64,000 nt of DNA from Amphibalanus amphitrite (Eukaryota > Arthropoda > Thecostraca > Balanomorpha > Balanidae). Below, one piece after another: positions 12,834-27,230 of the stretch; within the stretch, counting starts at the first letter, position 1; the number at the start of each line of letters is the position of its first letter. The DNA is taken from positions 1 to 64,000 of the forward strand of contig NW_024882960.1 in assembly GCF_019059575.1 (NCBI RefSeq). The letters run 5' to 3'. The position numbers and the translations under genes are program-made. Below the pieces are notes generated by a model. The model was not told where the DNA came from, made no database searches, and saw only the letters and a program-made list of their open reading frames with translations.

Positions 12834-14810
12834 CACTGTAAAAAATATTGACTAGCCCCTCGTCAAATGATTCTCAACGCTAAATGTCGGGGGTACAGAC
12901 TAGTTTTGCATCCTACTTTTGACACACGCTGCGAGCCCCTGGCTTGTTTTGTGTTCGTCAGATGACAGTTACCAGGTGTCGGTTAGTTTTTACCACGTCC
13001 CAAAAATAGCTGGAGCGTTTCTGCCTTGTTTTGGAAGCAGGTCCTCGTTAATGCTGTGTATGATAACAAAGTACCTAGTAACAATAATAACGAAAAACAA
13101 TGTCAAAACGAGGGCGGCTTGTTTAGTGACGATGTTCAAAAGAAGCATCGTCTTGTTCCTACTTAACGAATGAAGCTCAAACTAGGTCAAAACTAGGGGC
13201 CCAACTAGGCCCTAATCAACCCATAGTCAGATGACCAGCAGATCCTACGCCGCCAAATCCAGTCATCGAATTTGCCAGCGAATTCGTTTGAAGACCATCA
13301 TATTATTAAATATCGGTGGTCTTCAAACGAAATCCCTTACCAGTTTGATGACGAATTCATCCGGCCCATTCCAAAAACGCTCAAGATAAAATGAAAGTGT
13401 ATTTCTGAAATAATGTGCTTTCTTGCAATGCACCTTTCGTATATCAAGCGAACCTTTCACTTCCAGCGCCCGTTTACAGTTATCAATCGAATCAGAAGCA
13501 TGCACATACCTATCGATAGATCTGAACCTAAGAACACAGAAGACATTTTGTAGAGTACCTGTCTGAGCCTATGCAGTGGAGCCCGTGAGCCGCCCAACCG
13601 CAGCTGCCTCATGAACTTGATGATAGGTCTGAACCTCAGATTGGCCAGAGCTTGGCCGTCAATAACCAGCTTATTTATATCCACAGTTGTAGTGACTTAG
13701 GGTTTGGAATTTGCCAAACCTAAGTTTTGATTACCAAGAGAAGTTTTGTACTTCTTGCACTTGCCTTTTCTTCATAACTTTGGCGGAAATCGTCGTAGTG
13801 AAACTTCAGTGTTCCGTAAGCTGTCGGTTCTTGAGAGAGTTGGCCAGGCCGGACACCGGGGGCGGCTCCACAACTTTCGAAAAATTAAACCTAAGTCCTA
13901 TTGCACTGCATGGAGAGCAATTCATTTAAAATCGCTCTTGTCCCCCCCCCCCTCGACAACTTTGCAAGCGTCTCTGCGCGATTTGGCTTAGAATAATGGC
14001 TTATGGCAAGTTATTGAATCAGAACGTCGATCACTGCAGGTCATATATCGGCAAGAAATTCTTCATAACTAGACACTGCACAAATGGAAACGATACAGGT
14101 TTGCCCAGTGATAAACACTCGCACTTCACAGACGCGCGCACCCCGACCGAACGCGGCACGGCACAGCGCAACTGGCGCCGGGAAGCCGGGAACGCATTAA
14201 GTGAAGGATTCACAGGTGTGCAACTTTATTGCGAACAATAAAAACCTACCGCAAACGATTAAAAAAAAGTTTTAGGGCAATCGGAAATACAAATGTATTG
14301 ACTTATAGAAATAAAATTGTCATTCACCTTCCAAATCACCCAACAATTTATTTGCCGTAAAAAGTGTCTGGAAATGGAAAGTTGCTAACATGATTCAGCA
14401 AGTAGGGAAACGCAGCAGCTACCTGGCGAATAATCTCAGGCTGGTTTAGTGACGAGTGCATTGCTACGGCTTGTTCCTCACCCTTCACAGATTACTATGA
14501 CAAAACTACCCCTAGTATTTTGATCATCCTGAGGCTGGCTTTCACCTAATAATTTGATGAGGGTCTTCCTCGTTTCGGATTGAGGCGAAAACAAACGTCA
14601 AACAACCTTGATAGTTAATTCAGCACTTCAAAACAAAGGTACACCTAGGGTATCATCACAATACCGGATCATAACGATCTGGAGAGTTCTCAGCCTATAA
14701 GCTAACTAAGCGGTAACTAGTCAAGTGGTAGGTACCGGAAGCATTGACAACCTGGTGACTATTTCAAGACCCTTGTTTTGACACATAGCTCGTCAATATT
14801 TTTTACAGTG
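12834..14810. mobile_element. CACTA-like (EnSpm) non-autonomous DNA transposon, 1977 bp
   Basis: The left end begins CACTGTAAAAAATATTGAC (12834-12852) and the right end carries its perfect 19-bp inverse ending CAGTG at 14810. The CACTG terminus is diagnostic of the CACTA/EnSpm superfamily. The flanking dinucleotide is TA on both sides. The subterminal region at about 13165-13220 has repeated ACTAGG words. A 15-bp perfect-stem hairpin sits at 13283-13297 and 13317-13331. No frame inside resembles a transposase, so the element is non-autonomous or gutted. Confidence 0.75.
13283..13331. repeat. Hairpin with 15-bp perfect stem inside the CACTA-like element
   Basis: TTCGTTTGAAGACCA at 13283 is answered by TGGTCTTCAAACGAA ending at 13331, with a 19-nt AT-rich loop. 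Confidence 0.85.
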
Positions 14811-15679
14811 TAAGGCCAGCATTCATTTGTATCAGAAAAGGTTATTACACGTTCGTGCGCATTTATAGTAAGCGCTACTGTCTTTTTTACTATCTACCAT
14901 GGTGGATCTGTCCTATCCAACAAATCTGTCGATTACATAACCATCCAGCGCAGCCGAACGCATCACATCCTACACTCCGAGGCATACATTAGGGGACGGA
15001 GAATCGGCATCGTTACATGTAGTTTCTGCCAATATTACTAGCGGTTTATAGTCCCTATTCAGTCCAGTTTGACGAAAGTGACATGCATGTTCTTAAACTG
15101 TGCATCGTTTCAAGAAACGGCTCTCAGAAACTTCGAACGTAAATCACTAAGAATGATCGCTAGATGGCGGAGTTCATCATTCACAACAGGGAAGACATTT
15201 CGAATCCAGTCCCATTCACTCTCAAAACGAACAATCTAATAGGGAACAGATTTATCGTGTAATGGCAAACCGATGTCTATGTATAGCTTTGACATGATGG
15301 ATGCGCAAAGGACAGGCAAGCACGCAGTTAGAGCTGGCAGATTGATTTGAAGTTATGATGTTTATGCTTTGGAGAGAAACATTTCCCTCGCCGGATCTAT
15401 TTGTTTTTATGCCTGTGTCAGTGGCCGAGGGGAAGAGGGAAGTTCTGCCACCTCTTTCACCTGCTTCGCTTCTCATTAACTTAAACATGAGTTAGCCGTG
15501 TGCGTCCTTACGAGGCATGGCATAGCGAGTAGTGCTTACCCATACAGTTGGTCTCAGGTCAACTAGTGACCTCCTCTGAGATCCAGTCAAAGGCCCCATG
15601 AAGGAAGGGGTCCGGTTTTGGTCAAAAGCTTGTTTGTATTTTTGTATTGCGGTTGTCATGGCGTAGAGATGGCATGACG
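14811..15679. other. Intergenic; remnant of a TTAA-type element at its end
   Basis: No gene is recognised. The stretch 15550-15640 (TCAGGTCAACTAGTGACCTC and what follows) resembles the subterminal interior of element E and may be an old fragment next to element D. Confidence 0.45.
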
Positions 15680-16871
15680 TTAACCCGGCCGGGCCCGGGG
15701 GGTAATCCCAACCACCGCAGCCCGGGGGGGGGCGTTTTTCGCCCCCCCCCGTCTAACTCCGTAAATAAGGGAGCTACGGAAACAAAAGCGATACCAAACG
15801 AAAGGTCCTTACGAGACGATTCTAATGCACCTAAAATTTTTGACCTCAGGTCAATTTTCAAGGTCAGAGGTCAAGGTCAAAGGCCAAAACCGGCACATGT
15901 GTAGTGATCTCAAAGTAAGCCTTCTAGAGGACGGCAGGCTGCATCAAACCGGCAAAATTGGGTGTCAAACGAAAGAAGAGAATCTGAGGATTTCGAAAAT
16001 GTGCTACAAATCAAAGGTCAAGGTCAAGGTCACGCTCAAAATTGACCTCAAACTTGGCACTTTTTCGCACATCTTGCGTGCTAACTTCCAAGATGTTTTG
16101 AAATGTTTTGAGACTTATCAGTTCCCTATTTGTGGTTCATCTTACGATACAAGGCTGCTCAAAGGTCAAGGTCACAGAAGAGTATCCCTGCTAGAGGCTA
16201 TTTCACTGATTCAAGTTAGTAATAATAAATAAGACAATTTTGCCATCCGGAAGCTCTAAATGAAGGCTTAGAGGAAAATAGATGCCAGATTCGTGATCAG
16301 CGGGTACAAATCCATCAGAAACGACCTTTCATGTGTCAAGGTCAACCAGAGGTCATTCGAGGTCACATGAGGTCAACATGAAACTTGACCTTTTCCGAAC
16401 AAAATATATATCATTCGACGCGGCTTGACAAGGCGAATGCGATGGTACCACTGCCGTAGCTCTAGGACCATTTTTGTCGAAGTTATTTGCGAAAAACTAA
16501 AACCACATTTCGGGGTCGTTGACCTGACCTCTGACCTCAGGTCACCAAAACTATTTTTCTATTTTTCTCTAGGTCAAACGCTACACAGCCGTGCTCGTAA
16601 TTTGTATTTATCTCTAAAACTCTATTTTTAGCAGCTATTTGAAGTTTGCGTCTGTGACGCTGATTTTTGCCGTGCAGGGGTCTAGAAAAATGGACCTTGT
16701 GACGTCATCAAGGGGGCTAGGTCCAAATTTTTTACTTCAGAAGATGTCAAATTGATGGGAGAAAAGGTACTGAAAGTTTCGCCTTCCTATCCCTAAGCGT
16801 TCGGGAGTTATCGCAAATATTCGCCAGGGGGGGCGAAAAACGCCCCCCCCCCCCGGGCCCGCGAGGGTTAA
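15680..16871. mobile_element. TTAA element D (poly-G hairpin family), 1184 bp
   Basis: TTAA lies at 15680-15683 and 16868-16871. The left end is complex: GCCCGGGG occurs at 15693-15700 and again at 15720-15727 (27 bp apart), followed by G9 / CGTTTTTCG / C9 (15724-15750). The right end is simple: G7 / CGAAAAACG / C12 (16827-16854), then GGGCCCGCGAGGG and TTAA. The two loops are reverse complements. The interior has AGGTCA arrays near 15840-15885, 16014-16032 and 16336-16374, plus the motif ATATCATTCGA (about 16408-16418) shared with elements E and F. The outermost bases of the two ends differ (CCCGGCC against CCCTCGC), so the tips have drifted or been exchanged. Confidence 0.85.
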
Positions 16872-17036
16872 GTCACTTAAACGGCATTACCTACAAGATA
16901 CGAACAGATTTATTGGAATTTTCAGGAAAAACGTAAAACTCATGGCAGTTGAATGAAAGGGAATGGAATGGAATGGAACAAGGAATGTTCTCCAATATTG
17001 ATGGCAATATTTCGCAGTAGCGCTGAGCCACCACAG
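16872..17036. other. Short spacer with GGAAT-like repeats
   Basis: A few GGAATGGAATGGAA units occur near 16960-16978. Nothing else is recognised. Confidence 0.5.
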
Positions 17037-17760
17037 ACCCTTCTCTCTTCTTCAGACCGGTAACAGATCCTGAGCCGGTCGCCTACAGACCACGGACCAC
17101 CTCAGACACCTGATGACCGCAGACTGGCGTCGCAGACCCCATGGGCTGAATTCAGACGCTAGAATGATCACAGACTCCAGTCGCAGTCGGCTGATTAACC
17201 ACGGATCCTGGATCTTTTAAATTTCACAGACTGTAGTCATAGACTACAAATCGCTCACAGACTCTGATCAGGCCACCCAGACCTTTGTCAACCACAGATC
17301 ACAGACTACAGTAACAGAACGCAGATCACGACCACAAACCTCGGTGATTTATAATTGCGCGCCACGACCACAGACAGACCTCTGTCAGACACGGACCGCG
17401 GCCACAGACCCCGCACCGGCCACAGACCCCGCGCCGGCCACAGACCCCGCGCCGGCCACAGTTCCCGCGCCGGCCACAGACTTGAATGAAGTCTCTCATC
17501 ACAGCTCATGCTAGCCCACACAGACCTCTGTCATTCACAGACTACGGCCAAAGACCCTCTGCCCGGCCACAGACTGCGGTCGCTGGCGACAGACCCCGGA
17601 CCAAGCCAGACTCTCGGTCAGAACCCAGACTGTCATCACAGACGTTAGGACATTTACTCACAGGCCACAGCCACTTAGACCTCTGTCAGTCACAAATCCC
17701 AGACCGCGGCCACAGACCTCGGTCGCCAGCCACAGACCCCGGTAGTAAATCACAGCCTCG
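17037..17760 (+). repeat. Degenerate CACAGACC minisatellite, about 720 bp
   Basis: The word CACAGAC or close variants recurs every 10-30 bp throughout. The core at about 17399-17482 is a clean 18-bp tandem repeat (CCACAGACCCCGCGCCGG and variants). The outer parts are strongly diverged, as expected for a repeat maintained at its centre. No coding role is visible. Confidence 0.8.
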
Positions 17761-18910
17761 GCCCGGCCGCCGCCGACCGGCCCTCGCTCTCGTATTGAGC
17801 GGCCGCCGGCGCTCCACACTTGTTGCATTCATTCATTAGCCCCGCGGCCTTTCAAAGTGCCGACAAAATAGACTTATGCAAATATCTTAATATCCTGACT
17901 GGGTGGGAACTGGGCCTGCAGGCGAGAGCCGACGCGTCGGACGGCGCCGACGGCGAGCGTTGCGCGCCTAGGGCGAACGTTGCGCGCCGGGGGCGAGTGC
18001 GGCGCGCATGCCAATGGGTCCGCTGTTTGGCGGCCGGAGCGGAGCCTGATTGGATACGGTATCGTATATGGGCGCCCGGGGTAACGCGCGCGCTGGACAC
18101 TGGTAATCCGGCATCATGGCGAGGCGTGCGGCGGAGCGCAGCAGGGGGTGCAGCGAGAAACCAGAGGGGAGGCTGGAATCTAGCTGGATCGGCGATGGAT
18201 GACCATGAAGCCAGAAGCCTGCTGGGGACCAGAGTCACGAGATGCGCTTTTTACAAACTGCAGAACGAAGAGTCACATGCTTGTCAAATGTAAGAGACAG
18301 AAACGTGCTCCTAAGCACAAGTGAGTACTAACAAGTCAGCATAACGAGCAACATTTGCGCACTTCCCAATCGCAATAATAGAATCGAGACTGCGTCAACG
18401 CACATGGCCTCCATAGTCACCCTGAGAACCACGCCACATGCCGCACACATGACGAGTACGCTTACCACTACGCACTCCAGTCACACGTCACAAGCCCCTA
18501 CCGATCTGTGACAGCATAGCCGCATTATTGTTCCCACGCGGACACAATCGTCCCGAACCGGTCAGCTGCAGACGCAGTCGGGCGCATCTCTGCAATCAAT
18601 TTAATGGGGCCGCCGTCCGGCCGCTGGGGTTTAGTGGGTCCCGCGGCGGCCATGTCTGTCCTTTTGTGCCTCGGAATCGCGGACTGAGGAGCTCATTTCC
18701 CTCGGCGCGACGGCCGGCCACCGCCGTCGGCCGGCTGCAACTGATCAATGTTGCCGTCCGACGGCTCCACAGGTCCGCAAAAACGCCGGACCGCTGCCGC
18801 GCGGAGCCCGCCGTGGCTGGTTCGAGGCAGCGACACTGCTGGCCGGGTAGGGTTCAGAGCGGAGGGCCGCAGCAGCGGTGGAGAGCCAGCCGAGGAGGGC
18901 AGACTTGAAT
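17761..18910. other. CpG-rich islands
   Basis: CpG-dense blocks at about 17761-18240 and 18530-18910 are separated by an ordinary stretch. Open frames on both strands are composition artefacts. No domain or splice-supported exon is recognised. Confidence 0.5.
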
Positions 18911-19467
18911 GCATGGCGGAAACAAGGAGAGTCGACGAATGTGAAAGTGGTCTGTCGAGTGCTATGGTAGAGAGCTTAGAACACATTTTGTTTTGAAGCT
19001 GCGAGTCTTATTTTGAGGCAGCGTTAGATAATTAATTGGTTTACTTGCTGATGATGTAATCCCTGCTAATTGCGATTGCTTTGTTCGGAAAAGGTTCGGA
19101 GAAGCGCCCTTTACAATGGAAGCTTTTGTTGAAAAAAAAAAATATCATAGGTAGAATATCATCATGCCGGAGTTCCCGACAGCGTCAATCTTATAATGTT
19201 CTGATACCTTAAATCGTTTCAAAAGAAGTACAAGCTACTACACTGATATCGATTGATTCTACCCTGACTGATACCTTTCCTCTTCCTCTCCCCACTGCTC
19301 CGGCTGGATGGACAGTGCCGCCTCCTGTAGCAGCAGACTGCATTTCTCAGCAGAGCGCCGGTGCCAATCCAGGGCAGGAAGTGTTCGGGCCTGTTTGTTT
19401 CCGACTCCATCACCGCCCAAACAGGTGGCAGAAGCGTGCATTCGGTCCGGCTCAGTGCAGAGAGAGA
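18911..19467. other. Intergenic, no gene recognised
   Basis: Mixed composition. Nothing is supported as a gene. Confidence 0.45.
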
Positions 19468-21970
<2,503 letters not shown>

Positions 21971-22125
21971 CTATGTGAAGAAGAGAAAGTAAGAGAGGAA
22001 AAGAGAGAAAGATAGAAGGAGAGAGACGAGAAGGAGAGATAGAGAGAGAGAGAGGGGAGAGAGAGAGCAAGTAAGTAGATAAGGAGATAGAGAAAGGGAG
22101 AGAGAGAGAGAGAGGATGGAGAGAG
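21971..22125 (+). repeat. Purine-rich GAGA low-complexity tract
   Basis: Diverged AGAG/GAAGGA sequence, clearly simple-sequence in origin. Confidence 0.9.
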
Positions 22126-24289
22126 CCAGATGCTTTTCTTCATATATTTTGGATGGCGGAAGGACCATGCTAATCGAACGGGAAGTTTCAGTTACACATG
22201 CACAGTTACATTACACGCCTAAATGATACGGGAACTGGAAGTGCTTGTGACATTATCCAAAGACGGAGAAATAGCAGGAAGCACGTCACCAAATGCTATC
22301 AGCATGCAGGGCATTTTGTTGCAAATTATAGAGCCTCCTTATCGGGGAAGGTAAAGTTGCACTCACTGACCCCCTGAGTGAAGAAGCATTGCTCTCATAT
22401 AGCCCAATTGAACCACAATCCACATAACTGCATACTTTTCCAGGACATACTTAAACTGTGCATCTCATGCATCAAACCGATGTCAAGCTGAAAACCGTTG
22501 CAATCAGCTTATCCCATGATCGGGCTACAGCGATACCTGAGACCGAGGCACTATGTTCCCTCAGCCTCTCTCACCGATGATGGACCTGACTATCCGGTGG
22601 ACGTGGCTGTCCATTTTGCCGGCATGCTGAGCAGACGGCCGGAAAACCGATTCGTGCAGTAGCAAATCGACTCTGCCTGCGGCGGCAGGTTTTTACAGCC
22701 GAATAAATTCCGCTCCTGCGCTGCGACACCATCAGCAAAATGGCGTCCCGCTGTCCCGCCAGTGTCAATGAACATTTTTACAGCCCCCGGCACAAAATCT
22801 GTCCCCTTGATTTTAGTTTTATTCCGACGTCGAGATGGCGCGATGCGCCCGGTTGGAGAAGAGTCTTTGTCTTAATCTGGCGGACGTCTGAGACGAATCG
22901 TCCGTAACGAGTCAATTACCAATTCACACGTGTCATTACCGGGCCGTGAGCCATTAAAAATGCCGTCTCTCTCCGTCGAGCGTCGTTAGCGCAGCGAAGG
23001 AAGACGGCGGCAGTGATGCGCGGAGGAGAGACGGTCAGTTGCAGTCGATGAACGGCCTCCGCACTGCGTCAGGTACCCCCCGCCTCCGCGGCGCCGAACA
23101 GGGGCGCAGCGGGGCGCCTCCCCCACACTCCCCAAATCGGGGCTCAGTGGTGCAGTGCACTGCCGTCTATTGGCCATCCAAGTCCTTCTCCGGGACTCTG
23201 TCGCGCCCGAATGTCGTAAGCCACTCTGTCCCAGTGCGATGACGCGGCCGTTTCGTGAAACAGAGCCATCACAGATAGACGCTGAAATGGTCAGAGAGTA
23301 GACAGCATGACTGGGCAGAGAACGCCGGCGACATAGGGCTGCGCTAATTTATATTTACTCCCTTTGAGGAGGGTGTCTAAGGAGAATTTACTAACACCCG
23401 GCCGGAGTAGCGCCGGAGGAAGCATCCATTAACTGCATCAAGCCGTCTTTCCGAAGTGCTAGGGAGGAAATTTCTCGATTAACTAGTCGATTGAGCGCTT
23501 GCGTCGCATCAGCATCAAAATCGCGGAAGCTCATCCGGGCGTAATTCGATCACACCAAATGAAATTGGAATCAGCATTTCGTACAAATTAAAAATGATAG
23601 CTCGAGACGCACCAGTCGCCGGCCCCGATCGCAGACTGAAATCCGAAGAAGTCCGAAGTTCCACGGCAAGTTCAAACAGTGTGACTTATGCTAATTACAA
23701 TATATTACAGCTTGATAAAAGTTTATATTTGTTGAACAAAATTTGCCCTTCCAAAAGTATAAGCTTTCAAAACTATTTGAGCTGGAACATGCTCGCCTAT
23801 AGAAAGACGACTCTTTAGACGTTTTTATAGCATCAATAGCGTAATTTATAAGGCCTGCATGATTTGGAAGGGCAGCATATATGTATATAGAATGAAAGAA
23901 GCTTATAATAGCATAGCCCAAGACTAGCCAATGAATATTGAATACCTATCACATGCCATTTGATATGTTCAGTTAAATGCATGCAAGTTCTTGCATTTAA
24001 AATCGAATCCTTGCCTTGCATGTTGAGTAACAACATAAAGTCATATTGTTAACTACAACTTTACATCATTCAACGAAACTTCATGGATTTCGAGTTGCTG
24101 AGCCTTGTCGCATAGCCTATCAAAAACTGCGATTGGGGCAATGGCTCATTAGAAATGAAGAACACAATATCAAGTTGCATTATATTGCATATTACCGAAT
24201 GTTCCCTTCACTAAACGGTGTTGCACTAGCGCATTACTTTCTGCTTTCCCAGCTCTTTTAGGTACACGATTGGTGTCTCCCTATCTTCC
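22126..24289. other. Intergenic, no gene recognised
   Basis: Mixed sequence with a GC-richer part at about 22960-23240. Nothing is recognisable as a gene or transposon. Confidence 0.45.
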
Positions 24290-24900
24290 TATAAGTTCCC
24301 AAACTGGAGCAGCCGTCGGCGTGGTGGTAAGGGGAGAGGAGGGGGTCGGCCGTACCGTATCGGTATCACGCCTACCCACTAATCCCATCCCGTCCCGTCC
24401 GGCCGGCATCGCGAGCTGGCACAGCCATAACTCGTCCGGGGGGCCCGGCGCCGTAATCCTGCGCGCACGCCGTCACAAAAACGCCGCCTCACCACCGGCT
24501 TGGCATCAGGTAGAAGCGAATGAGTCGTTTAAAATGCATGGAGACAACAGGCTCCCGGCGGAGGTAATCGGGGTATCAGCCGTCGAATTTATGACCGCCG
24601 CTCGGCCGTCAAACCGAGCAGCGCCGCGTAAGCCGCGTGCTGCCGGCGCGCCGCGAAAAAAACGGCGCGCGTGACGCCGTTACGCGTCCTAGTGGGATTA
24701 AGCGCCACTCGTAAGCGGCTGACGGCCGGACGGCTGACAGACACAGGTGGAATCCGGGAGACGCGCGAAAAAAATCGCGCCGACGCCGACTGTCGAGATT
24801 GTGTCGCTGCCGGCGGCTATAAACGAGTCCTGTCGGATGTCGTATTTCTGGGGCGCGAGCGTCGTTGGGTCCGAGCAGGTTACAAAAGATTAGCTTCTTA
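24290..24900. other. CpG-rich island with TATAAACGAG
   Basis: CpG-dense from about 24300 to 24860. TATAAACGAG occurs at 24818-24827. An open frame of about 134 codons spans it (24270-24674), but it is basic and low in complexity and has no known domain, so I do not call it coding. Confidence 0.45.
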
Positions 24901-27230
24901 GCTGAAATGTCTCCTCGCTTAGAACAATGTGCGCGGTTTAGCTGTAGGACAACAATTGCTGTATTGTGTATTGTTTTGTGGTCAATTTGGTTCGAAATAA
25001 TGGAGCTTTAGTGCATGTCTTACTTACGAATCACATGATAAGACTTCTGAAATCTGAGCTCGCTTGTTAAATACCATAATAAGTTAAAAGAAGCAACGCT
25101 AGATCAAGTAATGTCAAAAGATTGGTACCATCCATAGTATACCGTAATGTTTCATAATCCAATGCATCGCTAATTATTTCGTCAAACACAATAGGTTACA
25201 TATATCTGACCGGTAACACATCACAAGCAAGTTTGCTGCATGGTTAACAAGGAGTCCATAAGAAGTCATTCGAGACGATACCATTTTGCGTAGTCAAGAA
25301 GACTCGGTTTCATGTGCAACTTTCCAAATCCAATCCATACGCTTTCGTAGCAGAAAAGTTCAGTCAAGACGTCGGCTGGTTGGTAAATTTATTCACGCTT
25401 TCTCAGCGCCACAGTCGCTTGCTCTAATACAGAATTATTTATAGGTGTCATCCATTGCAGGCGATGGGACGTAGGGATTTTGCAACACGGCCTTAATTGC
25501 TTTCATAATTCGCGAGCATTTAGAACCGAGATTTATACACTTTAGCTGCACTTGGGTTACAGTTACATTAACTTGATTGTGCTCCTCTGATGCTTCAGGC
25601 TGTTAATGGAAGGAAATTTTGCGTGAATATTCCTGTTTTATGGGAACTCTGAGCTCTTCTGGGTGCAGTTAATGGCAGCACACTCACTAATTCCTCCCGA
25701 TATTGGCAGAAGTGCTCAATGCATAATATCCGAGAGTGACATAAAAAAATCCATTGTGACACTAACTATTCCTAGATTTGGGTAAGCTTTTCAGAAGGCA
25801 TCTAGATTCTCGTCATGTGAACTGTAATTAGATGCAAACAATCTGAGTGCAGATGTACAAAAGATTAGTATTCATCTTGGCTTGTGACAAAAAAAAATCA
25901 CCCTACCCATGAGTAGAACATGTCGGAAAAGGTACAGTGGAACTCGTACAGCATACCGTTTATGGCGAATAAGTATAAGCATCCGATAATTAAAACACGT
26001 TGACAAGAGCAGTATTCATATTTAATTATCATCCATGTCGAGCAAGTAAGGTGTCATCATTCTCTCTTTCAGAAACTCAATACCGTTAGAAAATACCTGA
26101 CAAGCATTCAAGCGTGAGACACGCAAGCATTTCTTTTTTTTTGCGATCAGATGTGGACTCGTTTTCGCTTTGTAAGGCTTTCGGCGGCAAGAGGAGTGCA
26201 GCGCTGGCAGAGTTGATCATTATCCCTGATTATTCGCGTCGTTATTTAAATCAGCACGCGTGTGTGGCAATCCTGGCGCGGATCTGCCAGACAAACGCCG
26301 CGGCAGCACGAAGCAGTGACGGTGTCTACCTCGCAAATGATCCCGTTACACAGCCAAATGAGAAGTAATTGTCACCGCCTCAGTGTGGCGCTGCTATAAG
26401 TCCAGCATAAGAATTCATTTTACTGAGTCCGGGCAACAGGCAGCCGGCGGCGCGCACAAACAAAACTCAGCCGGCGTCCATTTGACTCACCGGAGGGTGG
26501 AGTGACTTGTAATTTGATTATAAACGAGCAGCGGAATGTTTTGCAGACGCCCTAGATTGCCTGTCGCCACCACCTTAGCGCCAACAAAGGAAGCTGCCGC
26601 TGGTTAGTGTGACGGGTGTAATCACTGGCGCGCCACGACACTCTAATTCAGGACAGCATGCGCCGCTGAGAATACGCAGAAATCGCGATGGAATGAAATA
26701 CACTAAAACTGCAGGCAAGGACGACAATGTGAGTCTCGTAAACACAATATCAACCACGACGCGGTTGATTACGTTCTCATTTGATGGATTTCTGGAACTG
26801 TGAACAGTTTATTCCTGCTTTGTGAAGACTGATTACTTAGCCACCAAGCGATATGATTGTACAATGGTGACAATGATGAGATTTCATACTGTTGTTCATC
26901 GCACACTATACCTACAGCTTAGATTAGCGAGAATTTCAGGCTCAAAACATTCTATTTTCTTGCATCAGGGTTTAACTATATTCTAACACGTCGCCTTTAC
27001 TAATCAGTATGCCACTAATTGACTTGAACGTCTGTAAGTTTTTGGAGTTGTATGTCCGGGTGCAGAGCGAAGATTCAACGCAGCCTGGCCCCGCACGTTA
27101 CCATTCGCCGGCCAAGCCAGCCGCGAACTGGCAGGGTAGGCTGTACCGCATGACACGGCTGCACTACGGAACAGCATGCCGGTAACTGCTCAAAAGCCGT
27201 GCAGGCGAGCTGGGTTTCGGTAGTCTATAG
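24901..27230. other. Intergenic, no gene recognised
   Basis: AT-rich up to about 26100. A GC-balanced block at 26140-26570 contains the third TATAAACGAG (26519-26528). No coding region is supported. Confidence 0.4.
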
